Assembly (NCBI RefSeq): GCF_004208535.1
Contig: NZ_SGIS01000027.1
Coordinates: 1 to 64,000, forward strand
Direction of reading: 5' to 3'
Source of the DNA: Sphingomonas populi
GTDB lineage: Bacteria > Pseudomonadota > Alphaproteobacteria > Sphingomonadales > Sphingomonadaceae
Length of the DNA: 64,000 bases
Shown here: one piece after another, positions 16,193 to 23,855 of the stretch
How positions within the stretch are numbered: position 1 is the stretch's first letter
Layout of the letters: every line of letters starts with the position of its first letter
Position numbers and translations under genes: made by a program
The notes under the pieces: generated by a model
Told to the model about the DNA's origin: nothing
What the model saw: only the letters and a program-made list of their open reading frames with translations
The model's database searches: none

Positions 16193-18184
16193 TCACTCGA
16201 TCCTGAAACGCGCCAGATCGGCGTTGTCGGCGGTCGGCCCCGGGCTGTCGGCGCGCAGCGCGCCGGTGGCGCGATCGATGTGGAGATAGCGGTTGGTGGC
16301 GAGCGACATCAGCACCGCGCCGCCGCTGAGGCTCTCCATCCACTGGAAGCTCTGTCCCGGCGCATCGGCGCGCACCGGTTGCAGCGATACCGCGCCGTCC
16401 GCCGCCACCGTCAGCGCCTGCCCGCCGCGCAACAGCGCGACGCGGCCGAGCTTGCGATCGGCAACCAGCAACGGCGCTTGCAACAGCGCGGCGGTGCGAT
16501 CCGAACCGACCGGGCGCAGCGTGACGCTCTTGCCGTAGGGAATCGCCGGGCGGCTCTCGGGCCGACCTTCGGTAACGTCGAAGCTGGCGAAATCGGCGAA
16601 GCCGCCCGCCGCGCCTTGCTGGTTGTAGGCGAACAGCCCGTAGCGGACGCCCTGGAAGGTCATCAACTGATAGACCATCGTGAAATCGGGGCCGAGATCG
16701 GTGAAGTGGGTGCCGTCGGTCGAATAGCTCAGGCGCGCTTGCTCGGTATCGAAATCGCTCGCCGCGCGCAGCCATAGGTGCGTTGCGCGAACCGGCGCAC
16801 TCGCGAAACGGCCGCCGGTTTCGTCGAACCGCACGATCGTCAGCCCGTCCGCGCCACGTTCTGCGCCAAGCCACGCATAAGGCCGGTTGAGCAACGCCAG
16901 CCCCGCGACGTCACCCACTGCGAGTCCGGTCGCGTCGAGTTCGGCGGTCACGGTCGATTGCGGGCCGATCGCGCGCTGGGTCAGCGTGTTGCGGGCCGCA
17001 AGGAAATCGCTCGCGGGCGCGGTGTGCAGCCGCAGCGAGCCGGAACGCTCGGTGAGCGACCAGCGGGCCGGATCGGGGACATGGTTCCATTCCCACACGT
17101 TGGCGAGCGCACCGTCGAAGGTGTCGCTGCGCTGATAGGGCGCATGCGCTGGCGCGGTCGAGGCGATTGGCTTGACCCAGGTGCGCGGGCTGCGGCCGAG
17201 GTTGCCGGGCAAGCCGAAATAGGGCCAGCCGTCCTTCCACGTCACCGGCGACAGCGCGGTCAGCCGGCCGACCGAATTGCCTTCGAACATCGACCAGCCC
17301 CACCAGTCGCCCTTGGGCGTCTGGATGATGCCGCCCTGATGCATCGACATCGCATCGCGCAGTTTCGGATCGGGCGGCAGGATCGTTGTCAGATCCTTGT
17401 TGCCACGCAGGTGATAGCCCTTGGCGAGGCCGAAATCCTCATGCTCGCTGATCGAAGGATTGATCTCCCACGGCCCGAGCGGCGACGTGGCGCGTGCGGC
17501 GGGCATGCGGAAGCTGCCGGCATATTCGGCGGTGGTGATGTAATAGGTCTTGCCGAACTTGTAGAAATGCGAGCCTTCGCCGAGGCCGGTGCCCTTCTGC
17601 GTGATGATCCGTTCGCTGCCCGGCACGATGTCGGTCAGGCTCGCATCGAGCTGGGCGAGGTGGAGTTCCTGATAGCCCCACACGACATAGGCTTTGCCGT
17701 CATCGTCGAACAACACCGACAGGTCGTGAAAGGTGCGCTTCATCGGCGTGCGCGTCCACGGCCCCTTGGGGGATTTGGCGGTGAACATCTGCGTCATCGC
17801 GTGGTTGACGTTGCTGAAGATGTAGAAGGTGCCGTCGTGATAGCGGAAGCTCGGCGCCCAGATACCCTGGCCGTAGATATTCTTGCCGTCCTCCAGCCGA
17901 TACGCCGGGCCGAGATCGAGCGTGTCGAGCGCGTAGCCGACGAAATCCCAGTTCACCATGTCCTTCGAATGGAGGATCGGCAGGCCGGGCATCGCGTGCA
18001 TCGTCGTGCCGGTGAGATAGAAATCGTCGCCGACGCGGATCATGTCGGGGTCGGAGAATTCGTCGTAGAACAGCGGGTTGGTGTAGGTGCCGTTGCCGTT
18101 GTCGGCAGTCCACGTCGGACGCTGCGACGCGACGGCGGGGGTGGTGGCCAGCGCCAGTGCGAGCAGGCTTGCGAACGATTTCAT
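16193..18184 (-). CDS. Secreted GH43 glycosidase with C-terminal accessory domains
   Basis: Probable beta-xylosidase or alpha-arabinofuranosidase acting in the periplasm. 663 aa from MKSFASLLALALATTPAVAS (signal peptide), with a GAGGAGA ribosome site 5-6 bases upstream. The five-bladed propeller carries the catalytic base block FSDPDMIR (Asp45), a DLSVLFDDDGKAYVVWG block with the pKa-modulating Asp, and the acid block GEGSHFYK. A beta-sandwich domain follows from about residue 340, and the last 140 or so residues look like a further beta-rich module of unknown role. It converges on the cupin gene with only 9 bases between stops. A half operator (TGATATCG) is visible upstream on the minus strand. 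Confidence 0.9.
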   Translation of the reverse strand: MKSFASLLALALATTPAVASQRPTWTADNGNGTYTNPLFYDEFSDPDMIRVGDDFYLTGTTMHAMPGLPILHSKDMVNWDFVGYALDTLDLGPAYRLEDGKNIYGQGIWAPSFRYHDGTFYIFSNVNHAMTQMFTAKSPKGPWTRTPMKRTFHDLSVLFDDDGKAYVVWGYQELHLAQLDASLTDIVPGSERIITQKGTGLGEGSHFYKFGKTYYITTAEYAGSFRMPAARATSPLGPWEINPSISEHEDFGLAKGYHLRGNKDLTTILPPDPKLRDAMSMHQGGIIQTPKGDWWGWSMFEGNSVGRLTALSPVTWKDGWPYFGLPGNLGRSPRTWVKPIASTAPAHAPYQRSDTFDGALANVWEWNHVPDPARWSLTERSGSLRLHTAPASDFLAARNTLTQRAIGPQSTVTAELDATGLAVGDVAGLALLNRPYAWLGAERGADGLTIVRFDETGGRFASAPVRATHLWLRAASDFDTEQARLSYSTDGTHFTDLGPDFTMVYQLMTFQGVRYGLFAYNQQGAAGGFADFASFDVTEGRPESRPAIPYGKSVTLRPVGSDRTAALLQAPLLVADRKLGRVALLRGGQALTVAADGAVSLQPVRADAPGQSFQWMESLSGGAVLMSLATNRYLHIDRATGALRADSPGPTADNADLARFRIE

Positions 18185-18228
18185 GCGTGTCTCCTCAACA
18201 CCGTTATGGCGCGACGATATCAAAGCTC

Positions 18229-18310
18229 CGTTCGTGCTGAGCGTAGTCGAAGCACATGCTGCAAGCGCGCCGCCTGAGGCATGCACTTCGACTTCGCTCA
18301 GTGCGAACGG
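18229..18310. repeat. Dispersed palindromic repeat, CGTTCGTGCTGAG type
   Basis: CCGTTCGTGCTGAGCGTAGT near 18229 and a matching inverted arm ending CTCAGTGCGAACGG at 18310 form a long imperfect palindrome between the two GH43 genes. Related arms occur at 58516-58589 and a shorter one at 49120-49140. It is a REP-like element common in sphingomonads and could also act as a transcript stabiliser or terminator. Confidence 0.75.
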
Positions 18311-18317
18311 ATTACCC

Positions 18318-19976
18318 CTAAGGCCGCGGCCCCTGCGCGAACGGGCCGATCATCGTGCCGACGAACCCGCCCGCGGTCGCGGTGCTGAGGTTGGTGGCAT
18401 CCACCCCGGCGGCGACCGTCGTCCACGCCTTGCCCTGCGAAACCGCGAAATCGTAGCGGCCACCGTGCGCTGCGATGCGCAATTGCACCGGGCCTGCCGC
18501 GATCGGACGTTCGGCGACGGTGACGCCGTCGCGCGGCTCCTGCTTGCCGGCGCGGCGGGCGACGCGGACGAAGGTCTTGCCGTCGTGGCGGGTCAGCGCG
18601 ATCGTCAGGAAATAGTTGTCGTTCTGGAGCGCGGCGAGGCCAGCCATTTCACCCTCGCGCGGTGCGAAGCTGAGCGCGGTGGTGACCGTGGCGTCGGCAT
18701 GCTGCTGGCGCCGCGCGACGAAGGCGGGGCGGCCGAAATCGCCGAGTCCGTCGCGGCCCGGCGTCAGCGACAGCGCGCCGCCGGTGGGCTGCACCGGAGC
18801 GGTACGCATTGCCATCCATTCGCGGCCGAGCCTGGGCGCGGTGAAATCGTCGCGCACGGTGAAACTGCCGGTCAGCGGCGTCGTGCCGGCCGCATCGGCG
18901 GGAAGCGGCGCCTTGAGCAGCGTCGGCACCGGCTTGCCGCGATCGAGGATCACCGGCCAGCCGTCGCGCCACGTCACCGGCAGCAGGAAGGTCTCGCGAC
19001 CGGCGTTGTAATAATCCTTGTCATAGGGCCGCGTGCCGAGGAACACGGACCACCAGCGGCCATCGGGCAATTGCACCAGATCGGCATGGCCGGTCGCGCT
19101 GATCGGCGCGGGGCGGCCGGCGGGCAGATCGCGCTGGGTCAGGATCGGGTTGATCGCGGGCGGGGCGGGGCGGTAGGGGCCATCGACTGTGTCGGCGCGC
19201 AGGATCACTTCGCTGTGGTTGACGCTGGTGCCGCCTTCCGCCGCCATCAGATAATATTTGCCGTTGACCTTGTAGACGTGCGGCCCTTCGATCCACACCG
19301 GCTTGGCAGCGGGATCGATGCCGCCGTCGACGATCATCTTGGCGTTGCCGAGCATCTTGAGGCCGACGGGGTCGAACTGCTCGATCCAAATCGCGCGGTG
19401 CCCCGAATAGCGCGGCGTGCCCTCTGGCGCGCGGTTGTTGACGATCCACGCGCGGCCGTCATCGTCGAAGAACATCGACGGATCGATCCCCTCGACGGTC
19501 TTGAGCCAGACCGGATCGGACCACGGACCCGCCGGGTTGGTCGCGGTGATGACGAAATTGCCGCCGCAATCGACGCAGGTGTTGACGATGTAGAAGCGTC
19601 CGGCGTGATAATTGATCGCCGGCGCGAATACGCCGCGCGACATCGCGAGCGTGCCGAAATCGAGTTGGCCGGGCCGGTCGATCGCATTGCCGATCTGCGT
19701 CCAGTGGATCAGATCGCGGCTGTGGAACACCGGGATGCCGGGGAACCACGAGAAGGTCGAGGTGACGAGATAATAGTCGCTGCCGACGCGGAGGATGCTG
19801 GGATCGGAATAGAAGCCGGCGAGAATCGGGTTGCGATACTGGCCAGCCGGAGCGGCAGGGCCGTCGGTGCCGTGATACTCGACCCAGTCGAAGCGCGCCT
19901 TTTCAGGTGCCGGCGCGGCCGATACCAGCATCGCTGTCGCGAGCGCGCCGACCATCGCCAGAATACTGCTCTTCAT
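18318..19976 (-). CDS. Secreted GH43 glycosidase (beta-xylosidase / arabinofuranosidase type)
   Basis: 552 aa with a signal peptide (MKSSILAMVGALATAMLVSAA) and a GGGAGAGG ribosome site. The N-terminal propeller has the base motif YSDPSILRVG (Asp58), a middle Asp block EGIDPSMFFDDDGRAW, and the acid block WIEGPHVYKVNG; TGHADLVQLPDGRWW is typical of xylosidase-like GH43. A C-terminal beta-sandwich (GH43_C2 type) starts near residue 355. It likely trims xylo- or arabinoxylo-oligosaccharides taken up by the receptors. A LacI-type operator lies 48-61 bases before the start codon. The other GH43 gene lies downstream on the same strand, but the repeat at 18229 separates them. Confidence 0.9.
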   Translation of the reverse strand: MKSSILAMVGALATAMLVSAAPAPEKARFDWVEYHGTDGPAAPAGQYRNPILAGFYSDPSILRVGSDYYLVTSTFSWFPGIPVFHSRDLIHWTQIGNAIDRPGQLDFGTLAMSRGVFAPAINYHAGRFYIVNTCVDCGGNFVITATNPAGPWSDPVWLKTVEGIDPSMFFDDDGRAWIVNNRAPEGTPRYSGHRAIWIEQFDPVGLKMLGNAKMIVDGGIDPAAKPVWIEGPHVYKVNGKYYLMAAEGGTSVNHSEVILRADTVDGPYRPAPPAINPILTQRDLPAGRPAPISATGHADLVQLPDGRWWSVFLGTRPYDKDYYNAGRETFLLPVTWRDGWPVILDRGKPVPTLLKAPLPADAAGTTPLTGSFTVRDDFTAPRLGREWMAMRTAPVQPTGGALSLTPGRDGLGDFGRPAFVARRQQHADATVTTALSFAPREGEMAGLAALQNDNYFLTIALTRHDGKTFVRVARRAGKQEPRDGVTVAERPIAAGPVQLRIAAHGGRYDFAVSQGKAWTTVAAGVDATNLSTATAGGFVGTMIGPFAQGPRP

Positions 19977-20023
19977 CGTCCGACCTCTCCCGTACCGCGC
20001 CGTCCCACGGCGTCGCGGTCCGA

Positions 20024-20037
20024 TGTTAACGCTATCA
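20024..20037. promoter_or_regulatory. LacI-family operator upstream of the second GH43 gene
   Basis: TGTTAACGCTATCA shares the TGnTAACGCTAnCA pattern with the site at 14319 and lies just before the GH43 start. Two copies at two promoters of one glycan locus support a shared LacI-type regulator. Confidence 0.6.
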
Positions 20038-20060
20038 AAGAGCGCTGTCGAGGTGGGCGG

Positions 20061-20288
20061 TCAGCGCTTGTCGTCAGCGTTGCGCCCGGTCAGCGGAAAG
20101 CCGTCGCCGGTGGCGGCGTCGCTGTCGAAATCCTCGCCGGCGTTGCCGCCGCCCGCACCCGAGCCGCTGCCGTGGACGGCGCCGGTCACGGGATCGAAGG
20201 AGGCGCGCTTGCCATTGTCGGGCGGGATCGCGGCCTCGGATTGCGTATCGGCCTTGGGCGGCGCGGGTAGATCCTTGGGTGTGGACAT
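20061..20288 (-). CDS. Small hydrophilic protein of unknown function
   Basis: 75 aa from MSTPKDLPAPPKADTQ, chosen for the strong AAGGAGAACGATC ribosome site. It is rich in Gly, Asp, Ala and Pro, has no hydrophobic segment and looks disordered (a GSGSGAGGGNAGEDFDSD stretch near the middle). No domain is recognised. The good ribosome site and coding-like composition support a real gene. It diverges from the phasin-like gene. Confidence 0.6.
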   Translation of the reverse strand: MSTPKDLPAPPKADTQSEAAIPPDNGKRASFDPVTGAVHGSGSGAGGGNAGEDFDSDAATGDGFPLTGRNADDKR

Positions 20289-20397
20289 GATCGTTCTCCT
20301 TGCAGGCACAACGCATCACGGCGTAGCGAGTGCCGGGGCACGGGTCCGAAGCTGATTCCCGTGCGTTGTTGCAGTGCAGCAATTCGAGGAATCCGCA

Positions 20398-20838
20398 ATG
20401 CCGTCCGTTACCGACAATGCCATGACGTTATGGAACTGGCCGCTGGCCGCCGCCCAGTGGAACAAGGACGTCATCGACATGATGTTCGGCGCGCAACGCG
20501 TCGTCGCCGCGCGCATGCCGACGATCGCTGCGGCGATGCAGAACCCGTTTACCGCCGATCACGTCGAACTGCGCCGGATGGTGACCGAAAAGGTCGGCGC
20601 GTTCACCACGTCGGGCAAGTCGATTGGCGCTGCTGGCGATGCGGTGCAGCGCGCTGGCAGCGCCAACGCGGATGCGCTCGGCAAGATGGCGTCTGGCAAG
20701 ATGCTATGGCCGACCGAATGGATGCGCCTCGCCGAAAGCAACCTCGCGGCGGCGGCGGCGATGGCCGCGCTCCCCACCGCGACGCTGGCGCCGCTACAGG
20801 ATGGCGTAAAGGCGAACGACACGCGCTTTCGGAAGTAG
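20398..20838 (+). CDS. Phasin-like helical protein
   Basis: 146 aa from MPSVTDNAMTLWNWPL, preceded by a GAGGA site 7 bases upstream. It is alpha-helical and Ala/Met-rich, with amphipathic stretches (VELRRMVTEKVGAFTTSGKSIGAAGDAV) that resemble phasins, the coat proteins of polyhydroxyalkanoate granules. No polyhydroxyalkanoate gene is adjacent, and the match is to general pattern only. A terminator shared with the convergent hemerythrin gene follows it. Confidence 0.5.
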   Translation: MPSVTDNAMTLWNWPLAAAQWNKDVIDMMFGAQRVVAARMPTIAAAMQNPFTADHVELRRMVTEKVGAFTTSGKSIGAAGDAVQRAGSANADALGKMASGKMLWPTEWMRLAESNLAAAAAMAALPTATLAPLQDGVKANDTRFRK

Positions 20839-20855
20839 ACCGCACGAACGGTTAG

Positions 20856-20878
20856 GGCCGGGGCTTAACACCCCGGCC
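20856..20878. terminator. Bidirectional terminator hairpin
   Basis: A perfect 8-base stem GGCCGGGG/CCCCGGCC with a 7-base loop lies between the convergent phasin-like and hemerythrin genes. There is no long T run on either side, so termination is inferred from position and stem strength. Confidence 0.7.
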
Positions 20879-20885
20879 TATTCGA

Positions 20886-21389
20886 TCACCCGCCGAGCGA
20901 CACCGTCTCGAAGGTGCGCGCCTCGGGCGTGGGCAGTTTCTTCTTGTACTGCGCGGTCAGCTCTTCCTTGCGGGCGAACATCTGCTCGCCGAGCGCGGCG
21001 AGATCGAGGTCGGTGCGCCGCGCCTGTGCGAACAGGCCCTTGAGGAATGCTTCCTCCTCATGGACGTGGTGTTTGATCTGCTCGGCCAGCACGGTCACCT
21101 TGGCGTCGTAGAAATCGTCGCTCGGTTTGCCGTTCTCGATCTCGGTAATCAGCACCTTGGCGCCGTCATGTTCGACATAGCTTTCGTCGAGCAGATCGTC
21201 TTCGACCTCGCCCTTGCACGCCGGATAGAAAATCTCTTCCTCGATCTGGGTGTGGACGGTGAGTTCGAGGCAAATCTGCTCGGCGATCTTGCGCTTGGCG
21301 ACCGCGCCCTTGGCGGTCTCATAGTCGGAAAACAGATCCTCCACCTTGCGGTGATCGGCCTTGAGCAAGGCGATCGCGTCGTGTGCCAT
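20886..21389 (-). CDS. Hemerythrin-domain protein
   Basis: 167 aa, four-helix hemerythrin HHE cation-binding protein. Candidate di-iron ligands are His13 (LKADHRKVEDLF), the HTQIEEEIFYP block (His46, Glu50), the YVEHDGAK histidine and the IKHHVHEEEAF block. Such proteins bind oxygen or nitric oxide at a di-iron centre or act in iron and oxidative-stress responses; the specific role here cannot be read. The last 40 residues are a charged tail. An AGGAGAAGACGAC site precedes the ATG. It stands alone, convergent with the phasin-like gene. Confidence 0.88.
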   Translation of the reverse strand: MAHDAIALLKADHRKVEDLFSDYETAKGAVAKRKIAEQICLELTVHTQIEEEIFYPACKGEVEDDLLDESYVEHDGAKVLITEIENGKPSDDFYDAKVTVLAEQIKHHVHEEEAFLKGLFAQARRTDLDLAALGEQMFARKEELTAQYKKKLPTPEARTFETVSLGG

Positions 21390-21569
21390 GTCGTCTTCTC
21401 CTGTTGGGGTACAGCGCCTTCAACGTCCGGTCGGCGTGCGGCGTTCCTCGCGCTTGCAACCTCTTTAAGGACCGTCCTGGCGGCTCGCGGGTTACAATCG
21501 GGTCCGGTTCTTGTCCCGAACAGCTTTCATGGCCGAAACCGCCGCACACCGACTCGAAAGGGATCGTAG

Positions 21570-22136
21570 ATGACCGGGAAGACGCGATGTGGGTGGTGCG
21601 GTGATGACGCGCTGATGGTGCGCTATCACGACAAGGAATGGGGCGTGCCGATCCACGACTCGCGTGAGCTTTGGGAGACGCTCGTCCTCGACGGGTTCCA
21701 GGCCGGGCTGTCGTGGCGGACGATCCTCCACAAGCGCGAAGCGTTCCGCGCCGCCTTCAAGGGCTTCGATCCGGCGATCGTGGCGCGCTTCGACGACGGC
21801 GATGTCGAACGGCTGATGGCCGACCCCGGCATCGTCCGCAGCGCCGCCAAGATCCGCGCGACGATCACCGCCGCGCACATCTATCTCGACATGATGGCGC
21901 GCGGTGAGGATTTCGCCGGCTTCGTCTGGGGTATCGCCGGCGGCGCGCCGGTCGAGGGCGACGGGCACATCGTCGCGAGCACGCCGGCTTCGGAAGCGAT
22001 GTCGAGGGCGCTCAAGGCGCGCGGCTTCAAGTTTGTCGGGCCGGTGATCGTCCACGCCTGGATGCAGGCGGTCGGCATGGTCAACGATCATGCGCGCGAC
22101 TGCTTCCGCCACGCCGAGGTGCGAACCCCGACATGA
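21570..22136 (+). CDS. tag: DNA-3-methyladenine glycosylase I
   Basis: Excises 3-methyladenine from DNA in base excision repair. 188 aa, the usual family length. Zinc ligands correspond to Cys7 and His20 (CGWC...YHDKEWG; the 13-residue spacing equals that of Cys4/His17 in the E. coli enzyme), and the C-terminal NDHARDCFRH supplies the His and Cys. The catalytic block LDGFQAGLSWRTILHKREAFR is intact. The stop overlaps the start of the antiporter gene by 4 bases (ATGA), so the two are cotranscribed although functionally unrelated. Confidence 0.95.
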   Translation: MTGKTRCGWCGDDALMVRYHDKEWGVPIHDSRELWETLVLDGFQAGLSWRTILHKREAFRAAFKGFDPAIVARFDDGDVERLMADPGIVRSAAKIRATITAAHIYLDMMARGEDFAGFVWGIAGGAPVEGDGHIVASTPASEAMSRALKARGFKFVGPVIVHAWMQAVGMVNDHARDCFRHAEVRTPT

Positions 22137-23674
22137 CCTTCTTCGAAAGCCTCATCGCGCTTCTGGCCGCCGCGATCCTGCTGTTGCAGGTGACGCGGCG
22201 GGTGCGGCTGCCGTATCCGGGCATGCTCGCCGCCGCCGGCGTGGCGGTGGCGATGCTGCCCGGCGCGCCGGTGATCCCGATCGATCCAGGCACCGCGCTC
22301 GCTTTGTTCATCGCGCCGGTGCTGATCGATTCGGCCTATGATTTTCCGCTTGGCGCGGCGTGGCGGCTGCTGGTGCCGCTGATCGTGTTCGCGGTCGGCG
22401 CGGTGCTGTTGACGACGGCGGTGGTGGTGGCGATCGGTTCGGGCGGTTTCGGCTTGCCGATCGTGGTGGCGGTGACGCTCGGCGCGATCGTGTCGCCGCC
22501 CGATGCGGCGGCGGTGACGGCGGTGCTGGTCAACCTGCCGGTTGCGCGTCGGGTCGATGCCTTGCTCAAGGGCGAGAGCCTGTTCAACGACGCGACGACG
22601 CTGCTGCTGTTCGGCGCCGCGCTCGCGGTGCAGGCGCATGGCGGGATCGACGGCGGCACCGCGCTCAGGCTGACGCTGGCGGTGCCCGGCGGCATCCTGT
22701 TCGGGATCGCCTACGGGATGCTGGTGTCGCGGGTGCGGCCACTGTCCGACAATACTGTCGGCGGGACTCTCCTCCAGTTCGTCCACGCCTTCGCGACGTG
22801 GTTGATTGCCGAGCGGCTGCACCTCTCGCCCGTGCTCGCCACCGTCGCGAGCGCGATGACGATCGCCTATCACGCGCGGGTCACCGATTCGCCGCGCATG
22901 CGCGTCCACTCCTATGCGGTGTGGACGACGGTGGTGTTCCTGCTCAACGTGCTGGCTTTCCTGCTGATGGGGTTGCAGGCGCGGCGGATCGTCGGCGGCA
23001 TGTCGACCGCCGATCTGCACCGCGCGGTCGGCCTGACCAGCGCGGTGGTGGCCGGGGTGATCGTCACCCGGCTGCTGCTCGCCTTTCTCTACCGTGAGTT
23101 CGCAAAATACCGGCGCAATCGCACCGGCGGGGACGAGCCGGTGTCGCGGGGTGAGGCGGTGCTGATCGGCTGGGCCGGGATGCGCGGGCTGGTGACGCTC
23201 GCGACGGCGTTCGCGTTGCCGGCGAGCTTCCCCGAACGCGATCTCGTCGTGCTGACCGCCTTCGCGGTCGTGCTGGCGACGCTCGTTCTGCAAGGCGCGA
23301 CGCTTGCGCCGATGATCCATTTTCTCAAGCTCGAACGCAGCAAGGATGCTGAGCAGGAGCGCGATGCCGCCCGGCTGGCGCTCGTCGAGGCGGCGCTGGC
23401 GCGGCTGGAGGACGAACCGGGTGACGCCGCCGAAGCGGTCCGCCAGGCCTATCGCGAACATCGCGACCGGCTGACCGACCGTAAGCACGAGGCACCGCTC
23501 GCGCGCCGGCGCGGCCTGTCGCTCGCGGCGGTGCTGGCGCAGCGCAAGCGGCTCGACGAGTTGCGTGATGCCGACGAGATCGGCCCCGACGCATATCTCG
23601 AATTGCAGGAAGATCTCGACTGGAAGCAACTCGCCGTCGTGTCCGACGAAGACCGGCGCATCGACGAGAGCTAA
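22133..23674 (+). CDS. CPA1-family Na+(K+)/H+ antiporter
   Basis: Inner membrane cation/proton antiporter, 513 aa. About 12 membrane segments span residues 5-405, with the family blocks SPPDAAAVTAVLVNLPVARRVDALLKGESLFNDATTL (the ND pair is the ion-binding site) and GWAGMRGLVTLATAFALP. A hydrophilic charged tail of about 100 residues follows, with coiled-coil character. It is translationally coupled to tag. It likely serves pH and sodium homeostasis; the ion cannot be told from sequence. Confidence 0.92.
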   Translation: MTFFESLIALLAAAILLLQVTRRVRLPYPGMLAAAGVAVAMLPGAPVIPIDPGTALALFIAPVLIDSAYDFPLGAAWRLLVPLIVFAVGAVLLTTAVVVAIGSGGFGLPIVVAVTLGAIVSPPDAAAVTAVLVNLPVARRVDALLKGESLFNDATTLLLFGAALAVQAHGGIDGGTALRLTLAVPGGILFGIAYGMLVSRVRPLSDNTVGGTLLQFVHAFATWLIAERLHLSPVLATVASAMTIAYHARVTDSPRMRVHSYAVWTTVVFLLNVLAFLLMGLQARRIVGGMSTADLHRAVGLTSAVVAGVIVTRLLLAFLYREFAKYRRNRTGGDEPVSRGEAVLIGWAGMRGLVTLATAFALPASFPERDLVVLTAFAVVLATLVLQGATLAPMIHFLKLERSKDAEQERDAARLALVEAALARLEDEPGDAAEAVRQAYREHRDRLTDRKHEAPLARRRGLSLAAVLAQRKRLDELRDADEIGPDAYLELQEDLDWKQLAVVSDEDRRIDES

Positions 23675-23700
23675 TTACCGCCTGCGCCCGAAAGATGGGC

Positions 23701-23752
23701 CGGCATGACATGATGCCGACGCCATGAAATGTTACGAAACCGTGCATTTCAT
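23701..23752. promoter_or_regulatory. Two inverted repeats upstream of the metal-efflux operon
   Basis: CGGCAT...ATGCCG (23701-23718) is a small hairpin that may end the antiporter transcript. ATGAAATG (23724-23731) and CATTTCAT (23745-23752) form a perfect 8-13-8 inverted repeat about 105 bases before the membrane-fusion gene. The second is a candidate operator for the efflux operon. No regulator gene is adjacent. Confidence 0.45.
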
Positions 23753-23855
23753 AACCGCTGGATGACGGACTTGTCACTGTTACGCCGCAGTGCAGCGCGG
23801 TAATGCCGCGCCGGACCCATTCTTGCGCCTGCCCGCCAAAACACACAGGAATTCG

